Source: an uncultured Psychrobacter sp.
GTDB taxonomy: Bacteria > Pseudomonadota > Gammaproteobacteria > Pseudomonadales > Moraxellaceae
Reading direction: 5' to 3'
Length of the DNA: 64,000 bases
Assembly (NCBI RefSeq): GCF_947500265.1
Contig: NZ_CANMRN010000011.1
Span: 26,670-90,669, forward strand
The translations under genes and the position numbers were made by a program. The notes under the pieces were generated by a model. It saw only the letters and a list, made by a program, of their open reading frames with translations, had not been told where the DNA came from and searched no databases. How positions within the stretch are numbered: the stretch's first letter is position 1; each line of letters opens with the position of its first letter. This document shows positions 45,963-55,364 of the stretch, piece after piece.

Positions 45963-47129
45963 TTATAAACCCTCATTTTTATCTGAATCTAAAACATAAC
46001 CAAACGCTAAGTACTGTCTTGCAATATGTTCAGGCAGTAACTGCTGGTTTAGCGGCACGATATAATCTGTAAGGTTGTCTATGGCTTGATCGATGAGAGT
46101 GGCCAAGCCATCAATATCACCTACCGCAATCAAGTTCTGCTCGGGTAATAGCTCTCGTGGACCAAAAGGACAATCCGTACTGATTACTGGTACGCCCAGT
46201 GCTTGCGCCTCTACGATGACATAGCCAAAGCCTTCAAACTTAGAGGTGAGTACCATCAGTGCAGCTGATCTAATTAATGGATAAGGGTTGGTCTGGAAGC
46301 CTAAAAACTTAATACAATCGCTAATATTTAGTTGGACAGCCAACTGTTCAATCTCTGCTTCAAGCCTACCTTTACCTACTAGCACTAATGGCAGCTTTCG
46401 TTCTGTTTTGGCATACGCCTGTAGCAAGTCTCGATGACCTTTCATGTCATCAAATGAGGCGACATGTATAATGTACTCTTTATCTACTAATCCGAAATGT
46501 TCAAGATGGCTAGATGCTGCTGCTTTGGTCTTTATACCAGTAGCATCACAAGGATTATAGATTGTTGTGGTTTTGGTGATATATCCTATAAGAGCAATCA
46601 AATCTTGGTGTGCACCCTTACTCACACAGCTACAAGGATGAGCGCCATAGACCAGTTTCAAATGATTTATAGTCTGTACTGGCGACTCTAATAATTGGTT
46701 TTGGAACTGCTTAGATAGCGCCGTATGCAGTACATTTACGATGTTTGGCAACTGGCTATATGTCATAATCCAGTTTATTTTATAGATATTAGCCAGTATC
46801 AAATCTGGCTTCCCTATTTGGCTAAGCACGTAAGTGTCAATACGCTTAGCGACTGATTCGTAGGCTTGTGCTTGCGTAGATTCTGGGTCGAGATTCTGCT
46901 CAGAAAACACCTCATCATATGGCACGATGTGATATTGCACACGAGCGTCTAGTAGCATATCTTGCGTCGCTTCCAAACATAGAATATGAGTACGATAGCC
47001 CATATCTGCATAAGTGCTTGCCAACGTCGCAACCATACGCTCAGCACCGCGACCTTCAAGCGCTTTTAAAATAAATAGAATAATAGGTGGCATTGGTGTC
47101 TCAGCTTGGTTTTTTAACGGTATAGGCAT
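45963..47129 (-). CDS. GT4-type glycosyltransferase, first copy
   Basis: A 388-residue GT-B fold enzyme. The N-terminal ALEGRGAERMVATLASTY and the C-terminal block IIHVASFDDMKGHRDLLQAY, VLVGKGRLEAEIEQL and TSKFEGFGYVIVEAQALGVPVISTD with ...GPRELLPE are the nucleotide-sugar half. The E-x7-E motif lies in FEGFGYVIVEA. A start 36 bases inside has a better-placed GAG and is possible. It is transcribed against its neighbours. A paralogue is at 51405. Confidence 0.88.
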   Translation of the reverse strand: MPIPLKNQAETPMPPIILFILKALEGRGAERMVATLASTYADMGYRTHILCLEATQDMLLDARVQYHIVPYDEVFSEQNLDPESTQAQAYESVAKRIDTYVLSQIGKPDLILANIYKINWIMTYSQLPNIVNVLHTALSKQFQNQLLESPVQTINHLKLVYGAHPCSCVSKGAHQDLIALIGYITKTTTIYNPCDATGIKTKAAASSHLEHFGLVDKEYIIHVASFDDMKGHRDLLQAYAKTERKLPLVLVGKGRLEAEIEQLAVQLNISDCIKFLGFQTNPYPLIRSAALMVLTSKFEGFGYVIVEAQALGVPVISTDCPFGPRELLPEQNLIAVGDIDGLATLIDQAIDNLTDYIVPLNQQLLPEHIARQYLAFGYVLDSDKNEGL

Positions 47130-47188
47130 GATAGGTTAGCCAAATGAATGCATCTATGGTCATAATTATTGCAGCGTTCTAACTTTAT

Positions 47189-47326
47189 ATGCTAGTCTCA
47201 CCTACCGCTGGTGCTCGGCATTTACTCAGTAAAGTACGAGCAGGATTTAACGGTATCTCTATAGAGAATAAAGTCTCAGCTGATTTACCCGCATCCGTGG
47301 TAGAAAATAGCAGCGAGCAAACCTAG
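47189..47326 (+). other. small ORF of uncertain status upstream of ugd
   Basis: A 45-codon frame from ATG 47189 to TAG 47324-47326, reading MLVSPTAGARHLLSKVRAG onward. It has no clear ribosome site and I recognise no family. It could be a gene remnant or chance. It lies in a gap of 283 bases between divergent genes. Confidence 0.2.
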
Positions 47327-47412
47327 ATTAAGTTAGCTCAAGCTTGAACTATTACTAGCAGCACCCAATCTTGGTTTAAACCAATAAAAGCTTAACATTA
47401 TTTGGATGTACT

Positions 47413-48579
47413 ATGAAAATAGCAGTAGTAGGTACAGGCTACGTAGGCTTATCGAATGCAATGCTATTGGCACAGCACAACGAAGTCGTCGCTGTCGACA
47501 TTGTTCCTGAAAAAATTGACTTATTAAATGCCCAGCAGTCCCCTATTGAAGATGAAGATATTGAAGATTTTTTATCAAATAAAAAACTCAACTTTTCTGC
47601 GACACTTGGTGCATCGAAGGCCTATGTAGGGGCTGATTTTATTATTGTGGCGACACCAACTGATTATGATCCCAAGACCAATTACTTTAATACATCAACG
47701 GTAGAAGCAGTGATTGAGCAAGTGCTTTTGGTTAATCAACAAGCGACTATTATTATAAAGTCTACCGTACCAGTAGGATATACGGCAAGTATTAGAGAGC
47801 GTTATGCAACTGACCGTATTATCTTTTCACCCGAGTTTTTGCGAGAAGGTAAAGCGCTGCATGACAATCTTTACCCTTCTCGAATCATTGTAGGTGAACA
47901 GTCAGAACGGGCTCAATTATTCGCTAACTTACTACTTGAAGGTGCCATCAAAAAGGACATACCGCTACTGTTTGTAGAGCCCACTGAGGCTGAGGCTATT
48001 AAGCTATTTTCTAATACTTATTTAGCGATGCGCGTGGCCTATTTTAATGAGCTTGATACTTACGCTCAAACATTTGGGCTCGAAACCAAACAGATTATAG
48101 AAGGTATTGGGTTAGACCCACGTATTGGTGATCATTATAACAACCCATCATTTGGCTATGGTGGCTACTGTTTGCCTAAAGATACCAAACAGCTATTGGC
48201 AAATTATGACGAAGTGCCAAGCAACCTTATTAGAGCCATCGTTGATTCCAATAGTACCCGTAAAGACTTCATAGCCGATAAAATTATTGAACAAAAACCA
48301 AAAGTCGTAGGCATACACCGATTGGTTATGAAAAGCGGATCAGACAACTTTAGAGCGTCTGCTATACAAGGTATCATGAAGCGTATCAAGGCAAAAGGTA
48401 TCGAAGTCGTTGTCTATGAACCTGTGTTAGAGGAGAGTCTGTTCTTTAACTCACGAGTCATAAAAGACTTAGCCGAGTTCAAAGCAGTTAGTGATGTTAT
48501 CGTAGCTAATAGACTCTCTACAGATATCGAAGATGTCGCGGATAAAGTATTTACTAGGGATTTATTTGGAAGCGACTAA
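47413..48579 (+). CDS. ugd: UDP-glucose 6-dehydrogenase
   Basis: NAD-dependent enzyme producing UDP-glucuronate, 388 residues. The Rossmann motif is [26 protein letters not shown] follows, then STVPVGYT. The catalytic cysteine is in [15 protein letters not shown] near residue 257. ATG has GGATG upstream. The product could feed uronic acid or derived sugars (such as galacturonate) to the transferases here. It is the only nucleotide-sugar enzyme in the island, so other donors come from genes elsewhere. Confidence 0.93.
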   Translation: MKIAVVGTGYVGLSNAMLLAQHNEVVAVDIVPEKIDLLNAQQSPIEDEDIEDFLSNKKLNFSATLGASKAYVGADFIIVATPTDYDPKTNYFNTSTVEAVIEQVLLVNQQATIIIKSTVPVGYTASIRERYATDRIIFSPEFLREGKALHDNLYPSRIIVGEQSERAQLFANLLLEGAIKKDIPLLFVEPTEAEAIKLFSNTYLAMRVAYFNELDTYAQTFGLETKQIIEGIGLDPRIGDHYNNPSFGYGGYCLPKDTKQLLANYDEVPSNLIRAIVDSNSTRKDFIADKIIEQKPKVVGIHRLVMKSGSDNFRASAIQGIMKRIKAKGIEVVVYEPVLEESLFFNSRVIKDLAEFKAVSDVIVANRLSTDIEDVADKVFTRDLFGSD

Positions 48580-48699
48580 GTGTTAGGTAAATTACCTTGA
48601 AGCTACATTAAATTATGTTCATATTAACAGTATCGGTATGATACTTAACCTTGAGCAGTCCTCCCCACAAGACAGAACTGACCATGATGAGAACAAGAA

Positions 48700-49563
48700 A
48701 TGATGGTTCCAAAGAGTATTAATATCGCTGTAAGTGATCAGATGTTCATGATAAAAACTTTTGACAGCCGTGAAGATAAACAAAATCTTAATGGACAAGC
48801 TGTCAATATATTTGCATCAGGTCCATCAATCTCTGAAATAAACTTTCACCAAGACTTACTTGCTATATCTAGCATTTTTGTTAACGGTAGCCTCAGTTTA
48901 TTAGATAAACATTTATTTGAAAATGTTGTAGGTTATGTTATTAGTGATGAGAGGTTCATAAAACATAAACCTGACTTTTTTATAGAGAGTTATAATGGAC
49001 AGCCTTTATACGCTACTATAAGCGTTGTAGAAGCTATAGCTCATCATTATCCTGAGGTAATAGAACAGTATCAAAAATCGATTAGAATTATATATGCTGT
49101 AGATAGACCATTAAACAACCTAACCCAAACAAAACCAAAGACTTTGTGGAGAAAAATATCGAATTTATTCAAAATAAGACAAAATAAAAGACTAACCCTA
49201 GCTGACTTTTCAGATCATCCAAATTTCGTTATTGATAACCAACAAACGTCTCTTCCTATTGGCGTATCACTAGATATCACCTATGGATTTGTAGAGGCTG
49301 GAACAGTCGCTTATGTGGCTGCCCAATTGGCCTTTTCACGGCAGGCTTCCACAATACATCTATATGGTATTGACTTGCTAAATAGTAATCAGCCAAGATT
49401 TTATGAAAGTAAACATGACAATGCACCCTCTAAATTAGATAAAGCTATTAGCGATCGTATCGTGCCCTCATTTGATTTACTAGGCAAAGTATATAAAGAA
49501 CATAAGGTAGCAGTTATTAATCATTCTTCAGTCTCAGCATCTTTATTTAATCACTTAGATTAA
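48700..49563 (+). CDS. lipooligosaccharide transferase-like protein, second copy
   Basis: A 287-residue paralogue of the gene at 45046. It has VNIFASGPSISEI, YVISDERFI, FVEAGTVAYVAAQLAFSRQA and HLYGIDLLNSNQPRFYESK in the same order. Over the region after residue 200 the two are about 80-90% identical; the middle (residues 120-165) differs. It is more AT-rich than the first copy. The likely fold is the GT42/WaaZ-like one. Different acceptors or a second residue are possible. Confidence 0.65.
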   Translation: MMVPKSINIAVSDQMFMIKTFDSREDKQNLNGQAVNIFASGPSISEINFHQDLLAISSIFVNGSLSLLDKHLFENVVGYVISDERFIKHKPDFFIESYNGQPLYATISVVEAIAHHYPEVIEQYQKSIRIIYAVDRPLNNLTQTKPKTLWRKISNLFKIRQNKRLTLADFSDHPNFVIDNQQTSLPIGVSLDITYGFVEAGTVAYVAAQLAFSRQASTIHLYGIDLLNSNQPRFYESKHDNAPSKLDKAISDRIVPSFDLLGKVYKEHKVAVINHSSVSASLFNHLD

Positions 49564-49745
49564 TTATTCTTAGATCGCTCATTTTAGGTGTTGCTGCTAT
49601 TCACAATTTATTCAGATACTCCAGAGTCTATGCTAGATAAAAAGCCATTACGCTATTTATGGTTTATCAGTAGATAAATAAGTTAAACTTTGTCAAAATA
49701 ATAATACTGAAATCAATGTCGCATTTATAATTAAGGTTGTATCAC

Positions 49746-50519
49746 ATGGCAGCACCAAAAAGTTGGCAAAGAAAAGCTATTCTATTATTCAAAAGTGAAA
49801 AACGGCTAAATGCAGGTAAAATTATCAAAGTTTTTGATAATAAAAGTTCTGATGAGATGAAAGCTACGACGATCACAGAATCCATGTGTGACCTAGAGGC
49901 AATATCTACTAGACCTCGAATCAAAGATTTGCAAAGTCACTTAGATAATTTGAAGCATCAATTTATCGGTCAATCAGAGCTGTGCTTTTATCATGCGACA
50001 CTCGTTGTTTTATTACGCCGAGGATATAAAACAACTGAGACTTTTGCTAATTTTGAGACTTTGTGGGCTACCGAAGCGGATTATTTGCTTAAGCATTTGT
50101 CTCTTCGTTGGATTATATCAGCTTGTGATACATTTATTGATTATTCACCGAATCCAACTCGAAAAGCTATTTTGATGAACGCGACGACCTTGATAAATAC
50201 TTTGCGAATTTATGAAACCAAAAAATTTTTACATATTTCTTCTAACGATCAGCCCTTACATTTAGTCCAAGAACATGTTGAAGCACTGTATAATAGCGAT
50301 CTGCCTTTATACGAGGGTCTTACTTATTTTCGTGTTGGTACGGATGATACACTAAAGCATATGCGTGAGCGCTATGAAAGTTTTTATGTTACCGATGAAC
50401 TTGCCACTACCATACTATTATTTATGTTTGATAAGCTTCAGCAGGGTGACAGCGCGTTTGCTACTGTACGCGCATTGCACAAAGATCATAAAACGCAATG
50501 GTGGTCAGATCCGTTGTAA
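49746..50519 (+). CDS. unrecognised protein in the polysaccharide island
   Basis: A protein of 257 residues that I do not recognise. ATG 49746 follows AAGG by nine bases and is preferred to a TTG at 49737. It opens AAPKSWQRKAILLFKSEKR, then has predicted helices rich in Leu, Thr and Ala (CFYHATLVVLLRRGYKTTE; LSLRWIISACDTFIDY; AILMNATTLINTLRIYE). There is no signal peptide, clear membrane span, DxD or nucleotide-binding motif. It ends WWSDPL. Its place between transferases suggests a role in the same surface glycan, perhaps as a partner or acceptor modifier. Confidence 0.6.
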   Translation: MAAPKSWQRKAILLFKSEKRLNAGKIIKVFDNKSSDEMKATTITESMCDLEAISTRPRIKDLQSHLDNLKHQFIGQSELCFYHATLVVLLRRGYKTTETFANFETLWATEADYLLKHLSLRWIISACDTFIDYSPNPTRKAILMNATTLINTLRIYETKKFLHISSNDQPLHLVQEHVEALYNSDLPLYEGLTYFRVGTDDTLKHMRERYESFYVTDELATTILLFMFDKLQQGDSAFATVRALHKDHKTQWWSDPL

Positions 50520-50564
50520 AATTCTGTGCTTATTTTATCTACACCTAAACTTATAGAGTAACCA

Positions 50565-51263
50565 ATGATTGAAATCACTTATCCCTTATTTTTTGAGAAC
50601 ATCAATTCGCAAGATAGCTTTATAATATGTTGTTTCTATACTGAGAGCTATCGACATCATGCTTTGAATTTGAAACAGTCTCTTGATGACTTTAATCTGG
50701 ATTACTATTTTAAAGAAGTCGAAGATGCTGGGTATTGGGAAGCCAATACCCGTATAAAGCCACATTTTATTTTGGAATGTCTACAAAACTTTCCGAACAA
50801 AAATATTTTGTATTTAGATGCCGATGCACTAGTAAAAAAACCACTAGACTATTTTAATAGAATTACTGCAGATGTTGCTTTTTATAAAACTAAAGGCATG
50901 CCCGGTATGTCACATGACTACTTAGCAAGCACTATGTTCTTTAGTAATACAACTAATACTATTGCTCTGGTTGAACAGTGGATAGCTGATCAGGTAGATG
51001 GTAAACAAACACAGGTAGATCAAGATAGCCTAGACAGCGCCATGCATAAGCTTGAGAGCACCTTAAAAGTAGAAGCTCTGAATCCTGGCTACATAAAAAT
51101 ATTTGATAAAGACTATGATGGAGAAATTTATATTGAGCAGTATCAAGCCAGTCGTGGCCATACTAAGCTTAAAAGGCAGAAAATACGACAGCGAAATAGA
51201 GTATTAGGCGCAGTTGTGCTATTAACTACGCTAGTAGTTGCTGGCTTATTAGTTAGCCACTAA
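50565..51263 (+). CDS. GT-A glycosyltransferase with C-terminal membrane tail
   Basis: A 232-residue protein. The first 190 residues form a nucleotide-sugar GT-A domain with DSFIICCFYTESYRHHALN and a DxD site in ILYLDADALVKKP near residue 88. After a basic stretch (TKLKRQKIRQRNR) the final 20 residues are hydrophobic (VLGAVVLLTTLVVAGLLV), so the enzyme is probably tail-anchored in the inner membrane facing the cytoplasm. The donor is unknown. It follows the unrecognised gene by 45 bases and is probably in one unit with it. Confidence 0.75.
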   Translation: MIEITYPLFFENINSQDSFIICCFYTESYRHHALNLKQSLDDFNLDYYFKEVEDAGYWEANTRIKPHFILECLQNFPNKNILYLDADALVKKPLDYFNRITADVAFYKTKGMPGMSHDYLASTMFFSNTTNTIALVEQWIADQVDGKQTQVDQDSLDSAMHKLESTLKVEALNPGYIKIFDKDYDGEIYIEQYQASRGHTKLKRQKIRQRNRVLGAVVLLTTLVVAGLLVSH

Positions 51264-51293
51264 ACCCCACTTTTAGTTATATATTTATACGAA

Positions 51294-51393
51294 TATAGAG
51301 TCAGTTCAAGATAATTCAGATACAAGGAATGCGAGTGAAAGTACTAAAAATAGTAGACTAAACGAGCCTACTATTTTATCAAGTTGACTGTAG
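51294..51393. repeat. dispersed inverted-repeat element, copy B
   Basis: About 100 bases starting TATAGAGTCAGTTCAAG and ending TTGACTGTAG. It shares TCAGTTCAAGA and TTCAGATACAAG with copy A (26847-26954), and its interior (AGTACTAAAAATAGTAGACT) is clearly related. It lies 12 bases before the end of the minus-strand GT4 gene. Confidence 0.7.
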
Positions 51394-51404
51394 CTAGAAT
51401 AGAA

Positions 51405-52499
51405 CTAGCTGACATTATACTGAACAACTTGTAAATATTTCTGAGCAATAACTGTAGGTAATAGCCCTTCATCAAATGGAGTATAAAACTGTTGTGAATT
51501 CTCCATCGCTTGAGTTAGTTTATTTGCAATAGCATTAATATCGTTAATTGGCATTAGATTTTTTTCTGGTAACATTTCTCTAGGTCCTGATTCACAGTCA
51601 GTACTGATCACTGGAGTACCTAGCGCTAAAGCTTCTGGAATGACCATAGGACACCCTTCTCTATCCGAAGTCAATACTTTAAATTGTGCGTGTTTAATGT
51701 AAGGATAAGGATTTTCACAAAAACCCAATAAGGTAACCTTATGGCCAATTCCAAGTTCTATTATTAATTTTTCTATATCTTCTTTCAGCTTACCTTGGCC
51801 TATTAACAATAGTGACATTGACTGATCAGTCTGAGCATAAGCTTTTAGTAAAATATCATGCCGTTTGGCTTTTTTAAAACTACCAACATGGACAATATAG
51901 TCTTGGTACTCAGGAATGAATAGTTCAGCCAATCTTTTTGCTTCATCCCTATCAGTAGGATTATGAATAGCTCTGACAGAATCAGTATTTCCTATACATT
52001 TAAGTAAATCACTTTTGACTCCATCACTAACACATACACATAGATGTTTTGAATAAACATTCTTTATCTTTGACTTCAATTTATCAACATCATCTATCTG
52101 ATCAAACTCATAGTATAACGATAAAGTACTATGGACAACATATACTATATTGGGCAGCTGGCTATAACAAAAAATATTATCTGAACGCTCAAGATTAGAT
52201 AAAAGTAAAATAGGTTTACCAATATACTTAGCGATATAGCTATCCACTTTTTTGGCAAGAATGGTATTGCGAACTCTGCCTTTAGGTAACCAGCGATAAC
52301 GTTCATAATCAATCAAGTGGTAAGTTAAATTATTATCTAAGCTAAATTCCACTTTAGGGTCAAAACGTAATACGTGTACATCAAACCCTAATTGGTGAAA
52401 AGCGCGGCCTATCGTTAAAACGAAGCGCTCAGCTCCAGCACCTTGTAGAGAGTTTATAGATAGTACAATCTTATTTTTCTTCGATGTATTGATTAGCAT
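51405..52499 (-). CDS. GT4-type glycosyltransferase, second copy
   Basis: A 364-residue GT-B enzyme and a paralogue of the gene at 45963. LQGAGAERFVLTIGRAFHQL, IVHVGSFKKAKRHDILLKAY, GQGKLKEDIEKLI, TSDREGCPMVIPEALALGTPV and GPREMLPE are present in order. An ATG at 52499 is preferred to GTG 52505 because GAG lies just before it. The sequence is more AT-rich than the first copy. The acceptor is unknown. Confidence 0.87.
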   Translation of the reverse strand: MLINTSKKNKIVLSINSLQGAGAERFVLTIGRAFHQLGFDVHVLRFDPKVEFSLDNNLTYHLIDYERYRWLPKGRVRNTILAKKVDSYIAKYIGKPILLLSNLERSDNIFCYSQLPNIVYVVHSTLSLYYEFDQIDDVDKLKSKIKNVYSKHLCVCVSDGVKSDLLKCIGNTDSVRAIHNPTDRDEAKRLAELFIPEYQDYIVHVGSFKKAKRHDILLKAYAQTDQSMSLLLIGQGKLKEDIEKLIIELGIGHKVTLLGFCENPYPYIKHAQFKVLTSDREGCPMVIPEALALGTPVISTDCESGPREMLPEKNLMPINDINAIANKLTQAMENSQQFYTPFDEGLLPTVIAQKYLQVVQYNVS

Positions 52500-52558
52500 T
52501 TTCACTCAGTAATAGTTTTTAGTTAGATAAAATATAAATTTTTAAATGCAGATAGAGA

Positions 52559-53431
52559 CTAGATATTAAATAAACGCTTAAAGAATGATTTCTTATTGTC
52601 GTTTTCTGGTCTGGTAATCTTATTTCCTTTATAACGTTTATTTGTCTTTTTAGGAAAAGCACCAAAAGGCTTTATTCTATAGTCTTCTAACTTATAGTCA
52701 GCTTCAAGGGCAGCTGTATAGTACCGATCAAACAATTCAGCAAGTTCAGGTCTCGGATGTGGCGTGATTTTTCCATCAAACCAATGTTTAAAACCTTCTT
52801 TCTCTACTCTTGCTAAAGAGTATTTGTGACTAAACTGCGTACCCATATCTGAATAATGTAATATTTTAATGTCTTCAATAACTTCTGCTTCACCATCTAT
52901 ACAGTTATAGCTGTCTCGATAAGACTCTACAAGTTGTGAGTTATTTTTGACCAAGTCCATCATTTTCTGATGCCCATCAGGGTCTTTTTTAATTTGAGCA
53001 ACCGGTAATATGGTCGTTTTTGCTTTTTCGCAGTCCCATAAACAAGTACATAAACGCGTCATATTTGCTTTTGTTTTTGCAGCTACTACTGACTCTCCTC
53101 TAATAGGATGCTCCCACAGCTCATTCAAGTCGCTGAGGACAACCACATCCGCATCCATGTATATAGCTTTGCCTGAAAAGTTGCAATATTCTGGAATAGC
53201 CCATCTAAACCCTGAAAAAGGTGTGGCCCACTTTGTTGTATTCCATCCTTCATTAGTTTCAGGATTAGAATACCAATAGCTTTCAGGATCGCGCGATAAC
53301 TGCATCCATATAATCTCAACCGGTACACTCGTATGCATATGAATACTATAGTCGAGTACCATCATCTGCTCTAAATCGCAGTTATTAGGATCGCAACCTA
53401 CAAAAACTTTGATGACGTCATTTGGTTTCAT
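52559..53431 (-). CDS. GT8-like glycosyltransferase
   Basis: A 290-residue protein of the GT8-like group. VIKVFVGCDPNNCDLEQMM starts the domain, and FRWAIPEYCNFSGKAIYMDADVVVLSDL contains the DxD metal site near residue 95. The last 35 residues are basic (KKTNKRYKGNKITRPENDNKK). Enzymes of this type add glucose or galactose, often to lipopolysaccharide outer core, in a Mn-dependent way. It lies 60 bases after the GT-A gene at 53492 and 54 bases before the GT4 gene, so all three may be one minus-strand unit. Confidence 0.82.
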   Translation of the reverse strand: MKPNDVIKVFVGCDPNNCDLEQMMVLDYSIHMHTSVPVEIIWMQLSRDPESYWYSNPETNEGWNTTKWATPFSGFRWAIPEYCNFSGKAIYMDADVVVLSDLNELWEHPIRGESVVAAKTKANMTRLCTCLWDCEKAKTTILPVAQIKKDPDGHQKMMDLVKNNSQLVESYRDSYNCIDGEAEVIEDIKILHYSDMGTQFSHKYSLARVEKEGFKHWFDGKITPHPRPELAELFDRYYTAALEADYKLEDYRIKPFGAFPKKTNKRYKGNKITRPENDNKKSFFKRLFNI

Positions 53432-53491
53432 AATACCACCTGTGATTTAACAAATACTTTTATGAGCTATCTCATAATTATCGTGTTGATG

Positions 53492-54328
53492 TTACTCTTG
53501 CCAATACTTTTTCACCCAATCTACGGGCAAGATGAAATGGCGCAAATGACGTATAGGATGCTTCATATTTTTAGGATTTTTTAGAGCCTTGAGGTGATCT
53601 TTTACATTATTAGCAGATTTAGATGTGTACTGTCCATTGATAGCGTTAGTAGGATATAGTCCACCAGGGAAAATAATTATACGTGCCCCTTTAGGTATTT
53701 TTGGTGCTTTAAAATAGTTGAATGGAAACGGTTGGCGACATTTACGTCTAAAGTGTGCCACCCATGCCTTTGGAAACAGCTTCACGCCACCTGGTGCATT
53801 GCGGGTGACAAAGCGTTGCTCAAAACGATACTCATCAGCGATACCTTGTGGATCAGCTTTGAACTTCTCTTGTAATGAGACAAGCGACCCGACCTTGAAT
53901 CTAAAGCAAGACGTTTGCCCTAGGCGCTCTAATGGATTACTTGGGTTATAAGACAAGATAACATCATTTGGCTCGCCATATTCAAAGAAAGGATCGAGAC
54001 TATCGACGATAATCACATCCAAATCTACAAATAATACTGTCCCTGTCAAATCACCGAGCTTTTCACCCCACAAACGAGATTTAGGCCACTTTCCTAACGT
54101 ATTCGTTGGCATAGTGACATCTAATGGTGGCAATTCTTGACATTCGATTTCTGGACGTACGTCAGTCGTATCGTCCGTAAAACAGACAAAGCGAAACGGT
54201 GGTGTAATATTACGAGATACCATACCATATAGTTTATTGGCGTAATCAGCACCGTACTTTGTACCCCACTTAATACAAATAATTTGTTTGATATTTTTAT
54301 TATCGGCTGTACTAGAATCTATTGGCAT
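53492..54328 (-). CDS. GT-A family glycosyltransferase, second copy
   Basis: A 278-residue paralogue of the gene at 44149. IICIKWGTKYGADYANKLYG opens it, the DxD site is VLFVDLDVIIVDSLD near residue 105, and CFRFKVGSLVSL and FPKAWVAHFRRKC follow. The C-terminus is longer and basic (KDHLKALKNPKNMKHPIRHL). Sugar and acceptor are unknown. It is the first gene of the minus-strand unit and lies at the right edge of the island, just below the ilvE terminator. Confidence 0.8.
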   Translation of the reverse strand: MPIDSSTADNKNIKQIICIKWGTKYGADYANKLYGMVSRNITPPFRFVCFTDDTTDVRPEIECQELPPLDVTMPTNTLGKWPKSRLWGEKLGDLTGTVLFVDLDVIIVDSLDPFFEYGEPNDVILSYNPSNPLERLGQTSCFRFKVGSLVSLQEKFKADPQGIADEYRFEQRFVTRNAPGGVKLFPKAWVAHFRRKCRQPFPFNYFKAPKIPKGARIIIFPGGLYPTNAINGQYTSKSANNVKDHLKALKNPKNMKHPIRHLRHFILPVDWVKKYWQE

Positions 54329-54377
54329 TGACTGCTCACTTTAATCGTATGAATAAATATGATGGCTATATTAGCAT

Positions 54378-54413
54378 AAAAAAAAGACTGAACAATTATG
54401 TTCAGCCTTTTTG
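54378..54413 (-). terminator. ilvE terminator
   Basis: CTGAACA and TGTTCAG form the stem around a short AT loop, extended by AAAAAG and CTTTTT outside. On the minus strand the stem is followed by a long T run, 22 bases beyond the ilvE stop. Confidence 0.85.
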
Positions 54414-54434
54414 GTCTTTAAAGTAACGTCATTA

Positions 54435-55364
54435 TCAATCAATAAAGCTTAACCAATCCATATATTTCTCATTACGACCATGAACCACATCAAAGTATAG
54501 GGTCTGTAGTTTTTCAGTCAATGGACCGCGGCCACCATTACCGATGATGCGATCGTCATATTCACGAATAGGCGTCACTTCAGCAGCAGTACCTGTCATA
54601 AATATCTCGTCAGCTAAGTAAAACTCATCACGAGTGATACGGCGTTCGATGACATTGATACCTAGGTCAGCTGCGAACTGCAAGATAGTACGACGGGTGA
54701 TACCGTCTAATGCACCACCTGATAGGTCTGGCGTATGTAGCTCACCATTTTTTACCAAGAATAAGTTTTCGCCTGCGCCCTGACATACAAACCCTTGTGG
54801 ATCCATTAAGATAGCTTCGTCATAGCCATTACGCGTCACTTCTTGGTTGGCCATAATAGACACAGGATAGTTACTAGAGGCTTTAGCCTTGCACATAGTC
54901 ACGTTTGGCATGTGATGTGTATATGATGACGTTTTTACACGGATACCGTTTTTGATGCCCTCTTCACCAAGATAAGCACCCCAATGCCAAGCAGCAACCA
55001 TTGCATTGATGCTGTTGTCACGTGAAGACAATCCAAGTTTTTCTGCACCTACCCAAATGAGCGGACGAATATAAGCTTCTGCCAAGTTGTTTTGCTTGAC
55101 CACATCCTTGTGTGCTTGCTCTAGAGTGGCAGCATCAAAAGGAACGTCCATTTGAAAGATTTTGGCTGAGCCAAGGAGACGCTCGGTATGTTCTTTTAAG
55201 CGGAAAATAGCAGTGCGATTATCCGCTGTTTGGTAAGCGCGTACGCCTTCAAACACAGCCATACCGTAATGCAAGCTATGTGTAAGCACATGAACTTTAG
55301 CATCTGGCTGTTCGATCATCGTGCCATTCATCCAAAGCTTACCATCTTGTGTTGCCATATTCAT
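54435..55364 (-). CDS. ilvE: branched-chain amino acid aminotransferase
   Basis: PLP enzyme of fold type IV, 309 residues, for the last step of leucine, isoleucine and valine synthesis. LHYGMAVFEGVRAY, YIRPLIWVGAEKLG and the Schiff-base lysine in MCKAKASSNYPVS near residue 160 are conserved. GYDEAILMDPQGFVCQGAGENLF and MTGTAAEVTPI follow. AAGGA lies seven bases before the ATG. It is a single-gene unit with its own terminator. Confidence 0.95.
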   Translation of the reverse strand: MNMATQDGKLWMNGTMIEQPDAKVHVLTHSLHYGMAVFEGVRAYQTADNRTAIFRLKEHTERLLGSAKIFQMDVPFDAATLEQAHKDVVKQNNLAEAYIRPLIWVGAEKLGLSSRDNSINAMVAAWHWGAYLGEEGIKNGIRVKTSSYTHHMPNVTMCKAKASSNYPVSIMANQEVTRNGYDEAILMDPQGFVCQGAGENLFLVKNGELHTPDLSGGALDGITRRTILQFAADLGINVIERRITRDEFYLADEIFMTGTAAEVTPIREYDDRIIGNGGRGPLTEKLQTLYFDVVHGRNEKYMDWLSFID

